From Enhydrobacter aerosaccus (GTDB lineage: Bacteria > Pseudomonadota > Alphaproteobacteria > Reyranellales > Reyranellaceae): a stretch of 64,000 bases of DNA. Location of the stretch: positions 62,001 to 126,000 of the forward strand of contig CAIKZO010000070.1 in NCBI GenBank assembly GCA_903832005.1. The letters are read 5' to 3'. Positions 7,654 to 15,411 of this stretch are shown piece by piece; position 1 is the first letter of the stretch, and each line of letters opens with the position of its first letter. The notes below the pieces were generated by a model. It was not told where the DNA came from. It searched no databases and saw nothing but the letters and a program-made list of their open reading frames with translations. A program made the translations under genes and the position numbers.

Positions 7654-8753
7654 GTCTGGGATTCGGCCGCTTCGGTGGCGACCAGCGTATCGAGCGAGCC
7701 CAGCAAGGTGCCGACCCGGTGCGCCGACGACAGCCACTCCGCCGCGCGCGGGTAATTGTCGACCAGCCAGTTGAACGCACCCTGCACCGCGACGAACGCT
7801 GCCGCCGCTTGCGTCACCTCGCCCAAGGTCATCAGGCCCGCGACATAGTTCGGCGTACACAGGATCAGGCCGATGATCGGCGCCAGCAGGTAGTTGCCGT
7901 TGGAGACCAGCGTCGTGCGCATGTACTGGCTGCACAGCAGCTTCCATTGATAGATCACGGCGGCCTGGGCATTGCCCAGGATCGTGCCGTCCTCGGCATG
8001 CGGTGCCAGCGTCGTGCGCGTATTGACCCGCGCGACCACGTACTTGAAGTCCGCCTCCGCCTGGTTCTTGCGCTCGATCACGCCGACCATGTTGCGCGCG
8101 AAGATCACGACACCGAGCGTCGTGCACGTCGCATAGAGGATCGAGCCCAGCACCAGATAGCCCGGGATGGTGAAGGCCCCGCTGCCGTGACCGAGCTTGA
8201 GCGCGCCGCCCACGTTCCACAGTACCGCGACGAAAGTCGCCGCCGTCAGCAGCGACGTCAGCAGGCCGACGGCAAGATCGATCGGCGCTTCGGTGGCGAT
8301 GCGGGCGTCTTCGGTGATGCGGTACTCGGCGTTCTGTCGCTGGCCGTTCACGAATCCAACGCGCTGGTAGTGTTGGTCCGCCAGCCAGTTGTCGATCAAC
8401 TGCTTGGTCAGCCAGTCGCGCCACAGGCGCTGGAAGGTCATGCGGCCCCAGACCGCGGCGACCGAGAGCGTCACGCTCGCCGCCACGAGGAGCATGAGCA
8501 TGCGCGTCTCTCGCCAGATCTGGCCCTCGTCGCGCGCGCCAAGCGCATTGAAGAAGTCGCGGTTCCACAGGTTCAGCCGATACTGGACGAACAGCTGCAG
8601 CACGACGCAGACCACGAGCATGCCGATCAGGCTCCAGCCACTGGGGCTCAGCCAATAGCCGCGCGCGGTCTTCCAGAAAGTGCCCAGCGAACCGGGCGCG
8701 ACAGGAGAGGACGACGCGGGCGACGTCGAAGCGGGCTCGGCCACCACCGTCAC
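7650..8753 (-). CDS. SbmA/BacA-like family transporter (membrane domain only)
   Basis: A 367-residue inner-membrane protein with about six transmembrane segments. It carries the WRDWLTKQLIDNWLADQHYQR motif and EYRITEDARIATE, both typical of the ABC_membrane_2 / SbmA-BacA group that takes up peptides or cofactors. No nucleotide-binding domain follows, as in SbmA and BacA, which are driven by the proton gradient. The start is GTG 8753, overlapping the glucokinase stop as GTGA. The open frame extends further upstream, but that part lies inside glk. The transported compound is unknown. Confidence 0.85.
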   Translation of the reverse strand: MTVVAEPASTSPASSSPVAPGSLGTFWKTARGYWLSPSGWSLIGMLVVCVVLQLFVQYRLNLWNRDFFNALGARDEGQIWRETRMLMLLVAASVTLSVAAVWGRMTFQRLWRDWLTKQLIDNWLADQHYQRVGFVNGQRQNAEYRITEDARIATEAPIDLAVGLLTSLLTAATFVAVLWNVGGALKLGHGSGAFTIPGYLVLGSILYATCTTLGVVIFARNMVGVIERKNQAEADFKYVVARVNTRTTLAPHAEDGTILGNAQAAVIYQWKLLCSQYMRTTLVSNGNYLLAPIIGLILCTPNYVAGLMTLGEVTQAAAAFVAVQGAFNWLVDNYPRAAEWLSSAHRVGTLLGSLDTLVATEAAESQT

Positions 8754-9730
8754 CGCTTGCCCGAGCGGCGCGGCAGGCTGAACCGCTCGTTCACCATGTT
8801 CATCAGCCCGAACACGGCGGGGTTGGGATGCATGATGACCCGCGTCGGAACCCGCGCGAGATACGATGACATCCGTCCCTTGGCCTCGAACGACTGGCGG
8901 AAACGCGAGCGCGACAGGTGCTCGATGAAGCGCGGCGCAATGCCGCCGCCGATGAAGACGCCGCCCTGCGCCTCGAAGGTCAGCGCCACGTCGCCCGCGA
9001 CGGCGCCGAGCAGCGCGCAGAAGGTCTCGACAGCGGTGCGCGCCCATTTGTTGGACCCGGCGAAGGCCAGTGCCGTCACGTCGGACGGCAGGATCTGCGG
9101 CACGCTGGTGCCGTCGAGCAACGCCACTGCCTGGTAGAGCCGCACCAGCCCGTCGCCGGACAGGACATGCTCGGCCGAGACATGCTCGTTGTAGCGCCGC
9201 AGCACGGCGATGATCTGGTCGGTCTCGGCATCGATGCCGGCCAGCGACGCGTGACCGCCCTGGCTGGTGACCACGGTGAGGCCGCTCGGCCCCGAAACGA
9301 GGCAGGCCATGCCGAGCCCCGTGCCCGGCGAGAGGATGATCTGCGGCGCGCCCGGCAAGTCGGTCTCGGGCCCGATCGCGCGTGTCTGCGCATGCGGCAG
9401 ATGGGCAAGACCGGAGGCCACCGCTTCGAGATCGTTCACAAGACGGACCCACGGCACGTTGCAGGCGCGCGCGACCTCCTCCTCATCGAGCGTCCACGCC
9501 CCGTTCATCAAGGTGACCTGGCCGCCCTGCACCGTTCCGGCGGCCGACAGCATCGCGCCGTCGAGCTTCCCCTTCTGCGGGTCGCGCGACAGCACATCGT
9601 GCATCGCCTCGACCGGCGAGCGATAGGCCGCCACCTCGACCGTCACAGTGGGACCAATGACGTCGTCGGTCGCGATCGAGAAACTGGCGTAGGTGCCGCC
9701 GATATCGGCCAGCAGAAGGCGACGTGTCAT
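8750..9730 (-). CDS. glk: Glucokinase
   Basis: A 326-residue cytoplasmic sugar kinase of the bacterial glucokinase family, which phosphorylates glucose to glucose-6-phosphate with ATP. Visible motifs are the phosphate-1 loop LLLADIGGTYASFSIA, the catalytic-Asp segment VNDLEAVASGL, LSPGTGLGMA, GGHASLAG, and the adenosine-binding segment GGVFIGGGIAPR. The length matches E. coli Glk (321). The downstream SbmA/BacA-like gene overlaps the stop by four bases, so the two are probably co-translated. Confidence 0.95.
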   Translation of the reverse strand: MTRRLLLADIGGTYASFSIATDDVIGPTVTVEVAAYRSPVEAMHDVLSRDPQKGKLDGAMLSAAGTVQGGQVTLMNGAWTLDEEEVARACNVPWVRLVNDLEAVASGLAHLPHAQTRAIGPETDLPGAPQIILSPGTGLGMACLVSGPSGLTVVTSQGGHASLAGIDAETDQIIAVLRRYNEHVSAEHVLSGDGLVRLYQAVALLDGTSVPQILPSDVTALAFAGSNKWARTAVETFCALLGAVAGDVALTFEAQGGVFIGGGIAPRFIEHLSRSRFRQSFEAKGRMSSYLARVPTRVIMHPNPAVFGLMNMVNERFSLPRRSGKR

Positions 9731-9803
9731 TTGAGGGCCTTCATCGAGGATTCAGTCGATACTTCATGCTGTCCAGACGATACACTTCTCAAAGGAGGAA
9801 AAC

Positions 9804-10553
9804 ATGGAACTCAAAGGCACTGTCGCGATCGTTACCGGCGGCAACGGCGGGCTCGGCCAGCGCATCTGTCATGCGCTCGCGGCCCAAGGCTGTCACATCG
9901 CCGTGGTCTACGCCCGGAGCAAGGACCAGGCGGAAGGCGTCGCCAAGGACCTGCAGAAATACCAGGTCACTGCCGCCACCTTCGCCTGCGACGTCACCAA
10001 GCGCGAGGACGTGCAGAAACTGGTCGATGACGTGGTGAAGCGCTTCGGCCGTCTCGATATCCTGATCAACGATGCCGCGTACAACAAGGCGATCTCCTTC
10101 AAGGACCTCGACGGCCTCACCTACGAGGAATGGACCAAGATCATCGACATCAACCTCACCGGCCCGATGCTGCTCACCAAGGCGGTGGCGCCGGCGATGA
10201 AGAAGGGCGGCCAGGGCCGCATCGTCAACATCTCCTCCGTCGCGGGCCTGGGACCAACCGGCTCGTCGATCGCCTACGCCGTCTCCAAGGCAGGCCTGAT
10301 CCATCTCACCAAGTGCATGGCCGTGGCACTCGCGCCCGAGGTGCTGGTGAACTGCGTGGCCCCCGGCCTGCTCGAAGGCACGCGGGCCACCGCCAACCTG
10401 CGGCCCGAGGCGGTCGAGGTGAACAAGAAGGCCTCGCTGCTCGGCAAGGCCGCCGACAAGGACGATTGCGCCGACCAGGTCGTCACCATGTGCCGCACCG
10501 GGACGATGACCGGCCAGACCATCGTGATCGATTCGGGCCGCACGTTTCACTGA
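9804..10553 (+). CDS. SDR-family oxidoreductase
   Basis: A 249-residue classical SDR with TGGNGGLG near residue 11, catalytic SS...YAVSK, and the NCVAPG segment. The usual NNAG motif is NDAAYNK. A strong ribosome-binding site (AAAGGAGGAAA) fixes ATG 9804. It resembles 3-oxoacyl-ACP reductase/glucose dehydrogenase-type SDRs, but the substrate cannot be read from the sequence. It stands alone, divergent from glk, with a 73-base intergenic region between them. Confidence 0.93.
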   Translation: MELKGTVAIVTGGNGGLGQRICHALAAQGCHIAVVYARSKDQAEGVAKDLQKYQVTAATFACDVTKREDVQKLVDDVVKRFGRLDILINDAAYNKAISFKDLDGLTYEEWTKIIDINLTGPMLLTKAVAPAMKKGGQGRIVNISSVAGLGPTGSSIAYAVSKAGLIHLTKCMAVALAPEVLVNCVAPGLLEGTRATANLRPEAVEVNKKASLLGKAADKDDCADQVVTMCRTGTMTGQTIVIDSGRTFH

Positions 10554-10568
10554 CACGCGGCCGCTCTC

Positions 10569-10592
10569 AAAAAAAACGCCTCCTCCGGAGGA
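10569..10592 (-). terminator. Possible minus-strand intrinsic terminator
   Basis: Read on the minus strand, a 12-base palindrome (TCCTCCGGAGGA) is followed by GGCG and then eight T residues. This is a weak terminator shape, because the palindrome leaves only a short stem with a four-base loop. There is no obvious minus-strand gene for it to end, so the call is tentative. Confidence 0.35.
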
Positions 10593-10595
10593 TTG

Positions 10596-10628
10596 GCCTC
10601 GGATGCCCATGCCATCGGCATCCGAGGC
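10596..10628 (+). terminator. 12-bp-stem hairpin downstream of the SDR gene
   Basis: GCCTCGGATGCC at 10596-10607 pairs perfectly with GGCATCCGAGGC at 10617-10628 around a nine-base loop. It begins 43 bases after the SDR stop and may end that transcript. No U-tract follows, so it may act with Rho or be a mobile repeat instead. Confidence 0.5.
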
Positions 10629-10638
10629 GATTCCTCAT

Positions 10639-10654
10639 GAGACTCATGAGTCTC
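10639..10654. repeat. Perfect 16-base palindrome
   Basis: GAGACTCATGAGTCTC is its own reverse complement. It follows the long hairpin by ten bases and could be a dimeric regulator site or part of a repeat element. No function is known. Confidence 0.5.
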
Positions 10655-10680
10655 CTGAGTCGAGGTCCCCGACCGTTTTC

Positions 10681-10696
10681 GCCGTTTATAAACGGC
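10681..10696. repeat. Perfect 16-base palindrome (GCCGTTTATAAACGGC)
   Basis: A perfect palindrome that carries the same AAACGG half-site as the direct repeats at 10752-10789. The shared half-site suggests that one protein could bind both places. No function is known. Confidence 0.5.
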
Positions 10697-10751
10697 GGCT
10701 GGACCGCCATGACGCGGAACACCTTGATCCGCCTCACTTCCTGGAAAAGCG

Positions 10752-10789
10752 AAACGGTCGGAAACGGAAGCAAAACGGCCAGAAAACGG
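10752..10789. repeat. Four AAACGG direct repeats at 10-11 base spacing
   Basis: AAACGG occurs at 10752, 10762, 10773 and 10784, so all copies face the same side of the helix. An inverted copy of the last repeat (GACCGTTTTC) lies at 10671-10680, and the palindrome at 10681-10696 has two more half-sites. The array looks like an iteron or multi-site operator. No replication or phage gene is nearby to support an origin. Confidence 0.5.
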
Positions 10790-10936
10790 TCCGCCGCAGA
10801 TCAAGCGGCCGAAGCGGTTCCGAATGGGCGCGCCGACAAAGGGAAATCGAATGGCATGCGTCTGAGTCATTTAACCAGAATATGCTAAATACGCAATTAT
10901 AGCAATATTTAGTTGCGTAATTCGCTCCACCCGGAG

Positions 10937-10956
10937 ATGGACTTTATATAGTCCAT
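10937..10956 (+). promoter_or_regulatory. Candidate operator/promoter of the toxin-antitoxin pair
   Basis: ATGGACT-TTATAT-AGTCCAT is an inverted repeat with seven-base arms, 19 bases before the toxin start codon. A TATATA stretch follows at about 10961. HigA-type antitoxins repress their own operon by binding such palindromes. Confidence 0.5.
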
Positions 10957-10975
10957 GAATTATATATAGGCCACA

Positions 10976-11329
10976 ATGGCTGGCGGAGCTCCCCGCAAAA
11001 TTCCGGTGGTCTTTTATCGCACGCGAAGCGGCAGCGAAGTCATTCGCGACTGGCTGCGCGGCCTGAAGGAAGGAGACCGCGGCGCCATCGGCCAGGACCT
11101 CATGCGTGTCCAGTAACGATGGCCTATCGGAATGCCGCTGTGCCGACCATTGGGCGAAGGACTTTGGGAAGTTCGCAGCGACCTTCCCAGCAAGACGATC
11201 GCCCGAACGCTGTTCTGCATTCGGGATGACACGATAGTCGTTCTGCACGGTTTTATAAAGAAGACGCAAAAGACACCCGCCGCCGATCTCGACCTGGCGC
11301 GTAAGCGCAAAAAAGAATTTGAAGGCTGA
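10976..11329 (+). pseudogene. HigB/RelE-type toxin with one premature stop
   Basis: The frame reads as a phage-derived Gp49-like/HigB toxin of about 117 residues: PRKIPVVFYRTRSGSEVIRDWL, DLMRVQ, then a stop, then RWPIGMPLCRPLGEGLWEVR and LHGFIKKTQKTP. The single TAA at codon 47 (11114-11116) sits where relatives usually have an aromatic residue, so a TAC or TAT codon probably became TAA. No other damage is seen and the frame is open on both sides. Toxins of this family cut ribosome-bound mRNA. The antitoxin follows 12 bases downstream and is intact. A sequencing error or a suppressed stop would be the alternative explanations. Confidence 0.85.
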
Positions 11330-11341
11330 AGGAGCATAACG

Positions 11342-11647
11342 ATGAAGACAAAAAGGAAAGCAGCCCCCCGCTCCATCACGAAGCTCACCACTTTGGATAG
11401 CTTCCTGAAAGAGGAAGGTAAGCTCGAGGAGTTTGAGGCAGTCGCGATCAAGGAGGTGCTCGCCTGGCAACTCGCCGAAGCAATGCGCACGAGCAACCTG
11501 TCGCGCAAACGCCTGGCCGAACGCATGAAAACCAGCCGCAGTCAGGTCAGTCGCGTTCTCGATCCGAAAGATGGCAACGTCACGCTGACGACGCTGCAAC
11601 GCGCCGCCGCAATTGTCGGGCGCAAGCTGAAGCTTGAGTTGGTGTAG
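11342..11647 (+). CDS. XRE-family antitoxin, HigA-like
   Basis: A 101-residue DNA-binding protein. The C-terminal helix-turn-helix covers residues 40-95, including LSRKRLAERMKTSRSQVSRVLD and LTTLQRAAAIVGRKLKLEL. In this family the antitoxin neutralises the toxin by direct contact and represses the operon. The ribosome-binding site is GAAGGAG. The toxin upstream is broken, so this gene is now either an orphan, a regulator, or an 'anti-addiction' copy protecting against related systems. The reading frame is intact. Confidence 0.88.
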   Translation: MKTKRKAAPRSITKLTTLDSFLKEEGKLEEFEAVAIKEVLAWQLAEAMRTSNLSRKRLAERMKTSRSQVSRVLDPKDGNVTLTTLQRAAAIVGRKLKLELV

Positions 11648-11703
11648 CAGCGTGCATCATGACCGGCCCAAACTGGCGAAACCTCATCATTGAGGAGTGA
11701 ACC

Positions 11704-11931
11704 GTGCTGTCGGCTTTCGTGACTATCGCGCTCGCGGCGTGGTTGGTCGGCATGGTGATCATGCTGCGGATGATTCTGGCAGGATGGAATGCCGGTCAAC
11801 GAGGGCTGGGGATTTTCAGCCCGGCAGTCCCTGTTGCGAGCTACAACCGCAAGAACTTCAGGATATTCATGTTTTGCGTCGGCACCGCGGTTGTCGCCGG
11901 AATTCTCTACAACGTCGTGCGATTCCTATAA
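11704..11931 (+). CDS. Small membrane protein, unknown
   Basis: A 75-residue protein with two hydrophobic segments, at about residues 4-27 and 53-71, separated by a short polar loop. It starts with GTG 11704 after a GAGGAG ribosome-binding site and overlaps the next gene by one base (TAATG), so the two are probably co-translated. I do not recognise the family. It belongs to the small accessory patch with the toxin-antitoxin remnant. Confidence 0.6.
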   Translation: MLSAFVTIALAAWLVGMVIMLRMILAGWNAGQRGLGIFSPAVPVASYNRKNFRIFMFCVGTAVVAGILYNVVRFL

Positions 11932-12392
11932 TGCGCTTCGTCGTCGAAAGCCTCGAACAATTTCGGCTGGTCGCGTCGCGGATCGCGACGTTCGTGATGC
12001 TGGGTTCGATCGGCAGCCTTATCATGGCGACTGCCTTCGATTCCTTTCTACCGCAGGCCCGCCTCTCTCAACAAGCAGACGTGAATTTGGCACGCAACAT
12101 CCTGATAGCCCTCTTCGTTTTGGGTCTGATCGCCAGGGTCGTCGCACGACAATCCAATTCGAATTCATTAATGGCCGTTCGAGTGATTGAAGCAACGGCC
12201 TACGCTGTTCAACTCTTGGCCTTCGTTCCGAAAATGCTTCTTGCCTGGATGGCTGGCTATTCAGATTGGGCGGAGATTTTTCTCGCGAGCATTGCGCTTG
12301 CCTTAACGACGTGGGTCATTCGCATAAACGCGACCAAAGCCAAGTCGATGGCCTCACGAACCCAGGGATGGAAATCGGGCGCAGCACTGTAA
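11931..12392 (+). CDS. Membrane protein, unknown
   Basis: A 153-residue protein with four likely membrane segments: TFVMLGSIGSLIMATAF, NILIALFVLGLIARVVA, AVQLLAFVPKMLLAWM and IFLASIALALTTWVI. It resembles no family I know. The start ATG shares one base with the stop of the upstream small membrane gene. Codon use is less GC-biased than in the surrounding operons, which supports the view that this patch was acquired. Confidence 0.65.
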   Translation: MRFVVESLEQFRLVASRIATFVMLGSIGSLIMATAFDSFLPQARLSQQADVNLARNILIALFVLGLIARVVARQSNSNSLMAVRVIEATAYAVQLLAFVPKMLLAWMAGYSDWAEIFLASIALALTTWVIRINATKAKSMASRTQGWKSGAAL

Positions 12393-12468
12393 TTGGTGCG
12401 TCTCCGCCCTCGATGCCTATAATCGGGGTCAATATCAGACAAGGCGCCTGGGGCGCGGAGGAAAGAAA

Positions 12469-13671
12469 ATGAGCGTGCGTGCTGGGCGTGAGTTCTTGGC
12501 GATTCCCGGGCCGACGACCTTGCCGGACGAGGTCCTGCGGGCAATGCATCGCCCGGCCGTCGACATCTATTCGGGGCCCCTGCTCGCCCTCACCGACGGA
12601 TTGCTGCGCGACGTCGCCCGTGTGTTCAACACCAAGGGCCGTGCCTACATCTATATCTCCAACGGCCACGGCGCCTGGGAAGCGGCCCTCACCAACGTCC
12701 TGTCGCGGGGCGACAAGATCCTCGTGCTCGAGAGCGGGCGCTTCGCCATCGGCTGGGGCGACAACGCGCGCCGCATGGGCGTCGAGGTCGAGGTGCTGAA
12801 GGGCGACATGCGCCGCGCCGTGCGGCCCGCCGAGGTCGAGGCGCGCCTCAAGGCCGACCTCAGGGACAACAAGAGTGCCGGCACGATCAAGGCCGTGCTG
12901 GTGGCGCAGATCGACACCGCCTCGGGCGTGGTGAACGACATCGAGGCGATCGGCAAGGCGATGCGCGCCGCCGGGCACGACGCGCTGCTGATGGTCGATG
13001 CGGTAGCGTCGCTCGGCTGCATGAGCTTCGAGATGGATCGATGGGGCGTCGACATCGCGATGTCGGGCTCGCAGAAGGGCATGATGTCGCCGCCGGGGCT
13101 GAGCTTCGTCGTCGCCAACGACCGCGCGCGCGAGGTGCACAAAAAGGCCGATCTGCGCACGCCTTACTGGGACTGGACCGACCGCGAGGGCGACCAGCAC
13201 TACCAGAAATATGCCGGCACGCCGCCCGAACACCTGCTGTTCGGCCTGCGCCAGGCGATCGACATGCTGTTCGAGGAGGGACTCGAGAACGTCTTCCGGC
13301 GCCATGACCTGCTGGCGGAAGCGACACGTCGCGCCGTCGGCGTCTGGGCGGAAGGCCAGGCGGTGGGCTTTAATGTCATCGAGCCGGCCGAGCGCAGCAA
13401 CACGGTCACCACGGTGCTGATCGGCGGCGGGCATGATCCGGTGGCGTTGCGCGCCTATTGCGACAAGAAATGCGGCGTGATCGTGGGCCAGGGCATCGGC
13501 GAACTCTCGGGCAAGGCCATCCGCATCGCCCACATGGGCCACGTCAATGCGCCGATGATGCTCGGCACGCTGGGCGTCGTCGAGATGGGACTGGGTGCGC
13601 TCGGCATCCCGCACGGCAAGGGCGGCGCCCAGGCGGCGATCGAGTTCCTGAGCGAACAGGTGACGGCATGA
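12469..13671 (+). CDS. Class V aminotransferase, serine-glyoxylate aminotransferase-like
   Basis: A 400-residue PLP enzyme of the alanine/serine-glyoxylate aminotransferase group. The PLP-binding lysine lies in SGSQKGMMSPPGL, the cofactor Asp in LLMVDAVASLG, and the N-terminal substrate segment is FLAIPGPTTLPDEVL. A good ribosome-binding site (GGAGGAAAG) supports ATG 12469. The stop overlaps the start of the gamma-glutamyltransferase-like gene (ATGA). It may transfer an amino group from a catabolite to glyoxylate or pyruvate. Serine as substrate is not certain. Confidence 0.9.
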   Translation: MSVRAGREFLAIPGPTTLPDEVLRAMHRPAVDIYSGPLLALTDGLLRDVARVFNTKGRAYIYISNGHGAWEAALTNVLSRGDKILVLESGRFAIGWGDNARRMGVEVEVLKGDMRRAVRPAEVEARLKADLRDNKSAGTIKAVLVAQIDTASGVVNDIEAIGKAMRAAGHDALLMVDAVASLGCMSFEMDRWGVDIAMSGSQKGMMSPPGLSFVVANDRAREVHKKADLRTPYWDWTDREGDQHYQKYAGTPPEHLLFGLRQAIDMLFEEGLENVFRRHDLLAEATRRAVGVWAEGQAVGFNVIEPAERSNTVTTVLIGGGHDPVALRAYCDKKCGVIVGQGIGELSGKAIRIAHMGHVNAPMMLGTLGVVEMGLGALGIPHGKGGAQAAIEFLSEQVTA

Positions 13672-15353
13672 GCGCGGCGAACTGGCGAGATCGCGCCGGC
13701 ACCCTCTTCACTTGCGAGAAGAAGCCGGCGCACGGCAGCCGCGGCATGGTGGCGTCGAACCATCCGCTGGCCTCGGCCGCGGGCATGGAGATGCTGGCGG
13801 GCGGCGGCAACGCGGTCGACGCGGCGGTGGCCACGCAGTTCGCGCTGACCGTCGTCGAGCCGATGATGGTCGGGCTGATCGGCGGCACGACTTGCCACAT
13901 CCGCCTGGCCGACGGCAGCCATCGCGTCGTCGACGGCATGAGCGCCGTGCCGCTCGCAGGCAAGCCCGACATGTACCGCCCGGTGCCTGGCGCACCGCCC
14001 GAGGTCTATGACGTCGAGGGCCGCGAGAACACGGTCGGCCCCAAGGCCGTGGCAACGCCGGGCTCGCTGCTCGCCTGGGCGCATGCGCTCCGCACCTACG
14101 GCACCATGTCGCTCGCCGACGTGATGCAGCCCGCGATCCGCCATGCCGCGCGCGGCTTCACCGTCACGCCCTATCTCTCCGACTGCATCCAGAGCGCCGC
14201 GCCCGACCTCTTGAAGGACAAGCTTGCGGCCAAGCGCCTGTTGCCAAACGGTACCCAGCTCAAAGCCGGCGAGAAACTGGTGCAGGCCGATTATGCCGAA
14301 GCGCTCGAACTGATCGCGCGCGACGGCGAAGGCGCGCTGCACGGCGGGCCGCTCGGCGATCTTCTCGTCGAGTGCATGCAGAAGAACGGCGGTCTGGTCT
14401 CCAAACGCGACCTCACCGAATACAAGGTGATCGAGCGCACGCCGATCCGCGGCCAGTATCGCGGCTGGGAGCTGATCGGGCCTCCACCGCCCGCCGCCTC
14501 GGGCGTGCACATCACGCAGATGCTGAATATCCTCGAAGCCTACGACGTGGCGAAGATGGGCTTCGGCACCGTCGACATGCTGCACCTGCTGGCCGAGGTG
14601 CTGAAGATCGCCTTCGCCGACCGCGGCGAGGCGAGCGGCGATCCCGCCTTCATGACGGTGCCGGTCGAGCGCATCACCTCGAAGAAGTATGCCGACGAGC
14701 GCCGCGCCGAGATCGACATGACGCAGGCCAGGCAGTGGACCGGCGGCCTGATGATCAAGGAAGGCGCAGACACCACGCATCTCACCACCGCCGACGGCAT
14801 GGGCAACGTCGTGTGCACGACGCAGACCATCAACAGCCTGTTTGGCGCGCGTTTCATCGTGCCGGGTATCGGCATGGTGCCGAACGATTACATGGGCACC
14901 TTCGATCCGCGGCCGGGCAAGGCGCTCTCGATCGCACCGGGCAAGCGGGTCACCACCTCGATGTCGCCGTTCATGGCGCTGCGCGACGGCAAGATCCGCT
15001 ATGCGCTGGGCCTGCCGGGCGGCCGCAAGATCTTCCCCTCGGTGCTGCAGGCGCTGCTGAACCTGATCGACCACGGCATGGAACTGCAGGAAGCGGTCGA
15101 GGCGCCGCGCATCTGGACCGAGGGACCGGTGGTCGAGGTCGAGCACGGCATTCCGCCGGCGATCCGCCTGGGGCTGGAAGCCCGCGGCCACAAGCTCCAG
15201 ATCATGCCGACGGTCGCGGGCGGCATGAACGGCATCCAGTTCCATGACGACGGCACGATGAGCGGCACCGGCTGCTGGCGCGCCGACGGCTCGGCCGTCG
15301 GGCTGGGCGGCGGGCTGGCGCGGGCCGGCGTTCGGTTCGTCCTGCCCCGGTAG
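13668..15353 (+). CDS. Gamma-glutamyltransferase family protein
   Basis: A 561-residue Ntn-hydrolase precursor. The autocleavage site and nucleophile appear as DTTHLTT near residue 368, and the GGNAVDAAVA segment lies near the N-terminus. There is no clear signal peptide, unlike secreted E. coli Ggt, so it probably acts in the cytoplasm. It may be an acylase or oxamate-amidohydrolase-like member rather than a glutathione hydrolase. It is translationally coupled to the aminotransferase. The family assignment is firm; the substrate is not. Confidence 0.9.
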   Translation: MSAANWRDRAGTLFTCEKKPAHGSRGMVASNHPLASAAGMEMLAGGGNAVDAAVATQFALTVVEPMMVGLIGGTTCHIRLADGSHRVVDGMSAVPLAGKPDMYRPVPGAPPEVYDVEGRENTVGPKAVATPGSLLAWAHALRTYGTMSLADVMQPAIRHAARGFTVTPYLSDCIQSAAPDLLKDKLAAKRLLPNGTQLKAGEKLVQADYAEALELIARDGEGALHGGPLGDLLVECMQKNGGLVSKRDLTEYKVIERTPIRGQYRGWELIGPPPPAASGVHITQMLNILEAYDVAKMGFGTVDMLHLLAEVLKIAFADRGEASGDPAFMTVPVERITSKKYADERRAEIDMTQARQWTGGLMIKEGADTTHLTTADGMGNVVCTTQTINSLFGARFIVPGIGMVPNDYMGTFDPRPGKALSIAPGKRVTTSMSPFMALRDGKIRYALGLPGGRKIFPSVLQALLNLIDHGMELQEAVEAPRIWTEGPVVEVEHGIPPAIRLGLEARGHKLQIMPTVAGGMNGIQFHDDGTMSGTGCWRADGSAVGLGGGLARAGVRFVLPR

Positions 15354-15411
15354 TCGCACCCCGATACAGGGGCTCCGATGGTGCTTGCCGCGACGCGGCA
15401 GTGCGCCCACC

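Larger units (their letters stand above)
10554..10975. other. Long non-coding intergenic region with hairpins and repeats
   Basis: A 422-base stretch without a credible gene; the short open frames across it have no start context or recognisable protein. It holds, in order, a palindrome next to an A-run, a long hairpin, two 16-base perfect palindromes, four phased AAACGG repeats, and from about 10860 an AT-rich segment containing an inverted repeat (TACGCAA...TTGCGTA) and the operator of the toxin-antitoxin pair. The base composition changes abruptly from GC-rich to AT-rich near 10860, which fits an insertion boundary. Confidence 0.7.

Noticed and set aside
6856..9137. Long open frames of 599 and 742 codons on opposite strands
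   Set aside because: Both cross the SDR, SbmA/BacA-like and glk genes in the wrong frame and show only Arg/Ala/Gly-rich shadow sequence.
10752..10789. CRISPR array
   Set aside because: The AAACGG units are six bases long with four- to five-base gaps; there are no 25-40 base repeats with spacers and no cas genes.
10547..10870. A 107-codon minus-strand open frame in the intergenic region
   Set aside because: There is no ribosome-binding site, no recognisable protein, and it covers palindromes and repeats.
10671..10975. Replication origin or phage attachment site
   Set aside because: Repeats and an AT-rich stretch are present, but no replication, partition, integrase or tRNA gene lies nearby.
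11132..11329. A separate 65-codon gene starting at 11132
   Set aside because: It is the in-frame 3' half of the broken toxin gene, without its own ribosome-binding site.
13668..15353. Secreted glutathione hydrolase
   Set aside because: The family match is clear but no signal peptide is visible, so the periplasmic glutathione role was not assigned.
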